Shown here piece by piece: positions 62,236 to 64,000 of a DNA stretch of 64,000 nucleotides. Numbering within the stretch: the first letter of the stretch is position 1; the number at the start of each line of letters is the position of its first letter. Both the position numbers and the translations under genes were made by a program. The notes beneath the pieces were generated by a model, which did not search any database, had not been told where the DNA came from, and saw only the letters and a program-made list of their open reading frames with translations. The DNA is from Hennigella sp045617465. GTDB taxonomy: Bacteria; Bacillota_I; Bacilli_A; Mycoplasmatales; Mycoplasmoidaceae. The stretch is from the NCBI GenBank assembly GCA_045617465.1, contig JAZLIQ010000001.1, forward strand, positions 1 through 64,000. The letters run 5' to 3'.

Positions 62236-62241
62236 TATAAT
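62236..62241 (+). promoter_or_regulatory. -10 box of topA
   Basis: TATAAT lies 11 nt before ATG 62253. The leader would be only about five bases and lacks a Shine-Dalgarno. Confidence 0.55.
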
Positions 62242-62252
62242 TTATAAATACT

Positions 62253-64000
62253 ATGGGCAAGAATTTAGTAATTATCGAATCTCCTAACAAGGAAAAGACC
62301 ATTGGAAAGTACTTAGGTAAGGACTTTAGTATTATTTCCACTGTTGGTCATATTAGAGATATTCCAAGTTCTGGATCAAAAGCTTTTGATCCTAAAACTT
62401 ATGAACCTAACTGAAAGGTTTCATATAACTCTGTAACTAAGAAGTCAAAGAAGGAAGTTATTGACAAAATCAAGACAGCTGCAGCCAAAGCTGACAAGAT
62501 TTATTTAGCTACCGACCCCGACCGTGAAGGAGAAGCTATTGCTTGACACGTATTTGAAGTATTGCCAAAGGCAAGCCAACAAAAATGTGTAAGAATTACT
62601 TTTAACGAAATTACTAAAGATGCAATTGAAGAAGCAATTAAGCATGAACGTGATATTGATTTAAATTGAGTTCATTCTCAATTTGCAAGACGTGTACTTG
62701 ATAGAATCGTAGGATACGATCTATCTCGTTTTGTTCGTGATAAATTTAACGGTTCATCAGCTGGACGTGTTCAATCTGTTGCGCTTAAATTTATTTACGA
62801 CCGTGAACAAGAAATAAATAAATTTAAACCTGTAACTACATATACACTTGACGTTACACTAGAAAATGGCGAAAAAATCTTCTTAAGAAAAGCTGGAGCT
62901 AAAGCTCGTGATGAAGAAAAAGAAGATACTTCTATTCTAGAATTTAAGACTGAAAAAGAAGTTCTAGACATCAAAGCTAAACTAGAAAAGAACTTTGAAG
63001 TTTACTTCCCTAAAGGAAAAGAAGACGTTAAGGTTATGCGTCGTAACCCTCAAGATCCATTTAAGACTTCTACTTTACAACAAGTAGCAAGCAATTTATT
63101 TGGTTGATCAGTAAGCAAGATTACTAAAGTAATCCAAGACTTATATGAAGGTATTAAGATTGATGGTGAACAAACAGCCCTAATCACTTACCCACGTACT
63201 GATAGTATCAGAATGTCTGATACTTTCAAACAAGCAGCTAGAAAGTATATTAAATCTACCTATGGTGATGAATATGTCAACCCAGGAGAAAGACCTAACA
63301 AACAAGCTAAGAAAGAAAATGTCCAAGATGCACACGAATGTATTCGTGTTATCAACCCATTTACTTTCCCTAGCAGTCTTAAAAACAAAATTAAAGATGA
63401 CTATGCAAAGATGTATGAATTAATTTGACGTAGATCAATTGCTTGTCTAATGACACCTTGTCGTTATATCCACAAAACAATTCGTTTTAAAAACGATGGA
63501 TGTAAATTCTTTACATACTCTAACGTTTTAGAGTTTGATGGATATAAGAAAGTATATGCTGATGCTACACAAGTAGGTGCTGGTACAGCTAAAGCTTATA
63601 AAAACGGGCAAAAGTTTAGTGCTAAGGCAATTGATGCAGTTAAACATGTGTCTGAACCACCTGCAAGATACAACCAAGCAAGCTTGGTTAAAGCACTAGA
63701 TGATGCAGGAGTTGGTCGTCCATCTACATATAGAATGATGGTGGATGTTAACCCTGAAAGAGGTTATTGCGAAGTTAAAAATAGAGCATTCTTTATGACA
63801 CCTATTGGTAACTCAGTTATTGAAGGTTTAGTAAGTAACTTTGACGATGTAATCGACAAAAACTTCACAAAAGCCATGGAAGAAAGACTTGACGCTATTG
63901 CTGACAAGAAAGAACCTTGAAATAAATGATTATTATCATTTGTCCCTAAGTTTGAAAAGAAAGTGGCCAGCAAGACTAAAACTGTTGAAGCTAAGAGTCT
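62253..64000 (+). CDS. topA: DNA topoisomerase I (3' end outside window)
   Basis: TopA relaxes negative supercoils. The visible 582 residues contain the Toprim motifs LVIIESPNKEKTIGKYLG and LATDPDREGEAIAWH, the RVQSVALKF region and the catalytic Tyr in LITYPRTDSIR. The SLVKALDDAGVGRPSTYRMM block follows. Trp codons are TGA. The C-terminal domain lies beyond the window. It follows the dprA-like gene. Confidence 0.97.

Noticed and set aside
1..64000. CRISPR arrays, insertion sequences, prophage genes
   Set aside because: I saw no regularly spaced repeats, transposase, integrase or terminal inverted repeats in the window.

Overview
The window reads as a chromosome segment of a wall-less bacterium of the class Mollicutes (Mycoplasma / Ureaplasma / Malacoplasma-like). 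It is AT-rich and tightly packed, and UGA is read as tryptophan throughout: almost every long gene is continuous only if in-frame TGA is translated as Trp, often at conserved Trp positions. A single class I release factor (RF1, prfA) is present here. Many surface proteins begin with a signal peptide and a lipobox. I cannot name the species from sequence alone.

Layout. 1-1085 (+): end of the ribosome GTPase rbgA, then rnhB. 1082-7399 (-): a sufC-sufD-sufS-sufU-sufB Fe-S cluster operon followed by proS and a small membrane protein. 7465-11451 (+): a 1328-residue lipoprotein. 11494-14499 (-): the str operon rpsL-rpsG-fusA. 14618-17515: an EzrA-like coiled-coil protein (-) divergent from an alanine racemase (+). 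17526-24466 (-): an APC permease, then ssb-like, thrS, a HAD-like protein, rpmE, prfA, prmC. 24607-33184 (+): tsaC/sua5, a four-gene nucleoside-type ABC importer (binding protein, ATPase, a permease carrying a very long extra C-terminal domain, second permease) and upp. 33319-35005 (+): rplU-prp-rpmA and two small membrane proteins. 35006-35395: a region without a conventional gene that holds what looks like a type I toxin-antitoxin locus. 35393-35468 (-): tRNA-Thr(UGU). 35634-40235 (+): rpsF-ssb-rpsR-rplI-dnaB and a lipoprotein. 40274-47295 (+): ung, two tandem APC permeases, a lipoprotein peptidase of the PepD family, a macro-domain protein and a lipoprotein. 47316-50088 (-): rpsD, then the operon BI-1-like / hinT / pnuC-like. 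50126-52032 (+): tlyA-dinB. 52022-54730 (-): ileS. 54788-56713: ispH (+) convergent with an AlaDH-like gene (-). 56823-60914 (+): rpsP-rplS, three lipoproteins, trmD. 61018-62176 (+): a small orphan gene and a dprA-like gene, each behind a copy of the same 43-nt promoter-like element. 62253-64000 (+): topA, cut by the window end.

How it fits together. The cell imports its needs: nucleosides (ABC importer plus upp), peptides or amino acids (surface peptidase next to amino-acid permeases) and probably an NAD precursor (pnuC-like). Unusually for a reduced Mollicute it builds Fe-S clusters with SUF, and IspH in the same window is a probable Fe-S client. The most striking novelty candidates are the par/Fst-like type I toxin-antitoxin locus at 35023-35307 and the duplicated GGCGAATA promoter-like element in front of the orphan gene and dprA. 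Other notable points are a ThrRS that has lost most of its editing residues and the importer permease with a ~490-residue cytosolic tail. Many genes have a -10 box only 6-9 nt before the start codon (leaderless mRNAs), and several stop codons sit in the loops of terminator hairpins.
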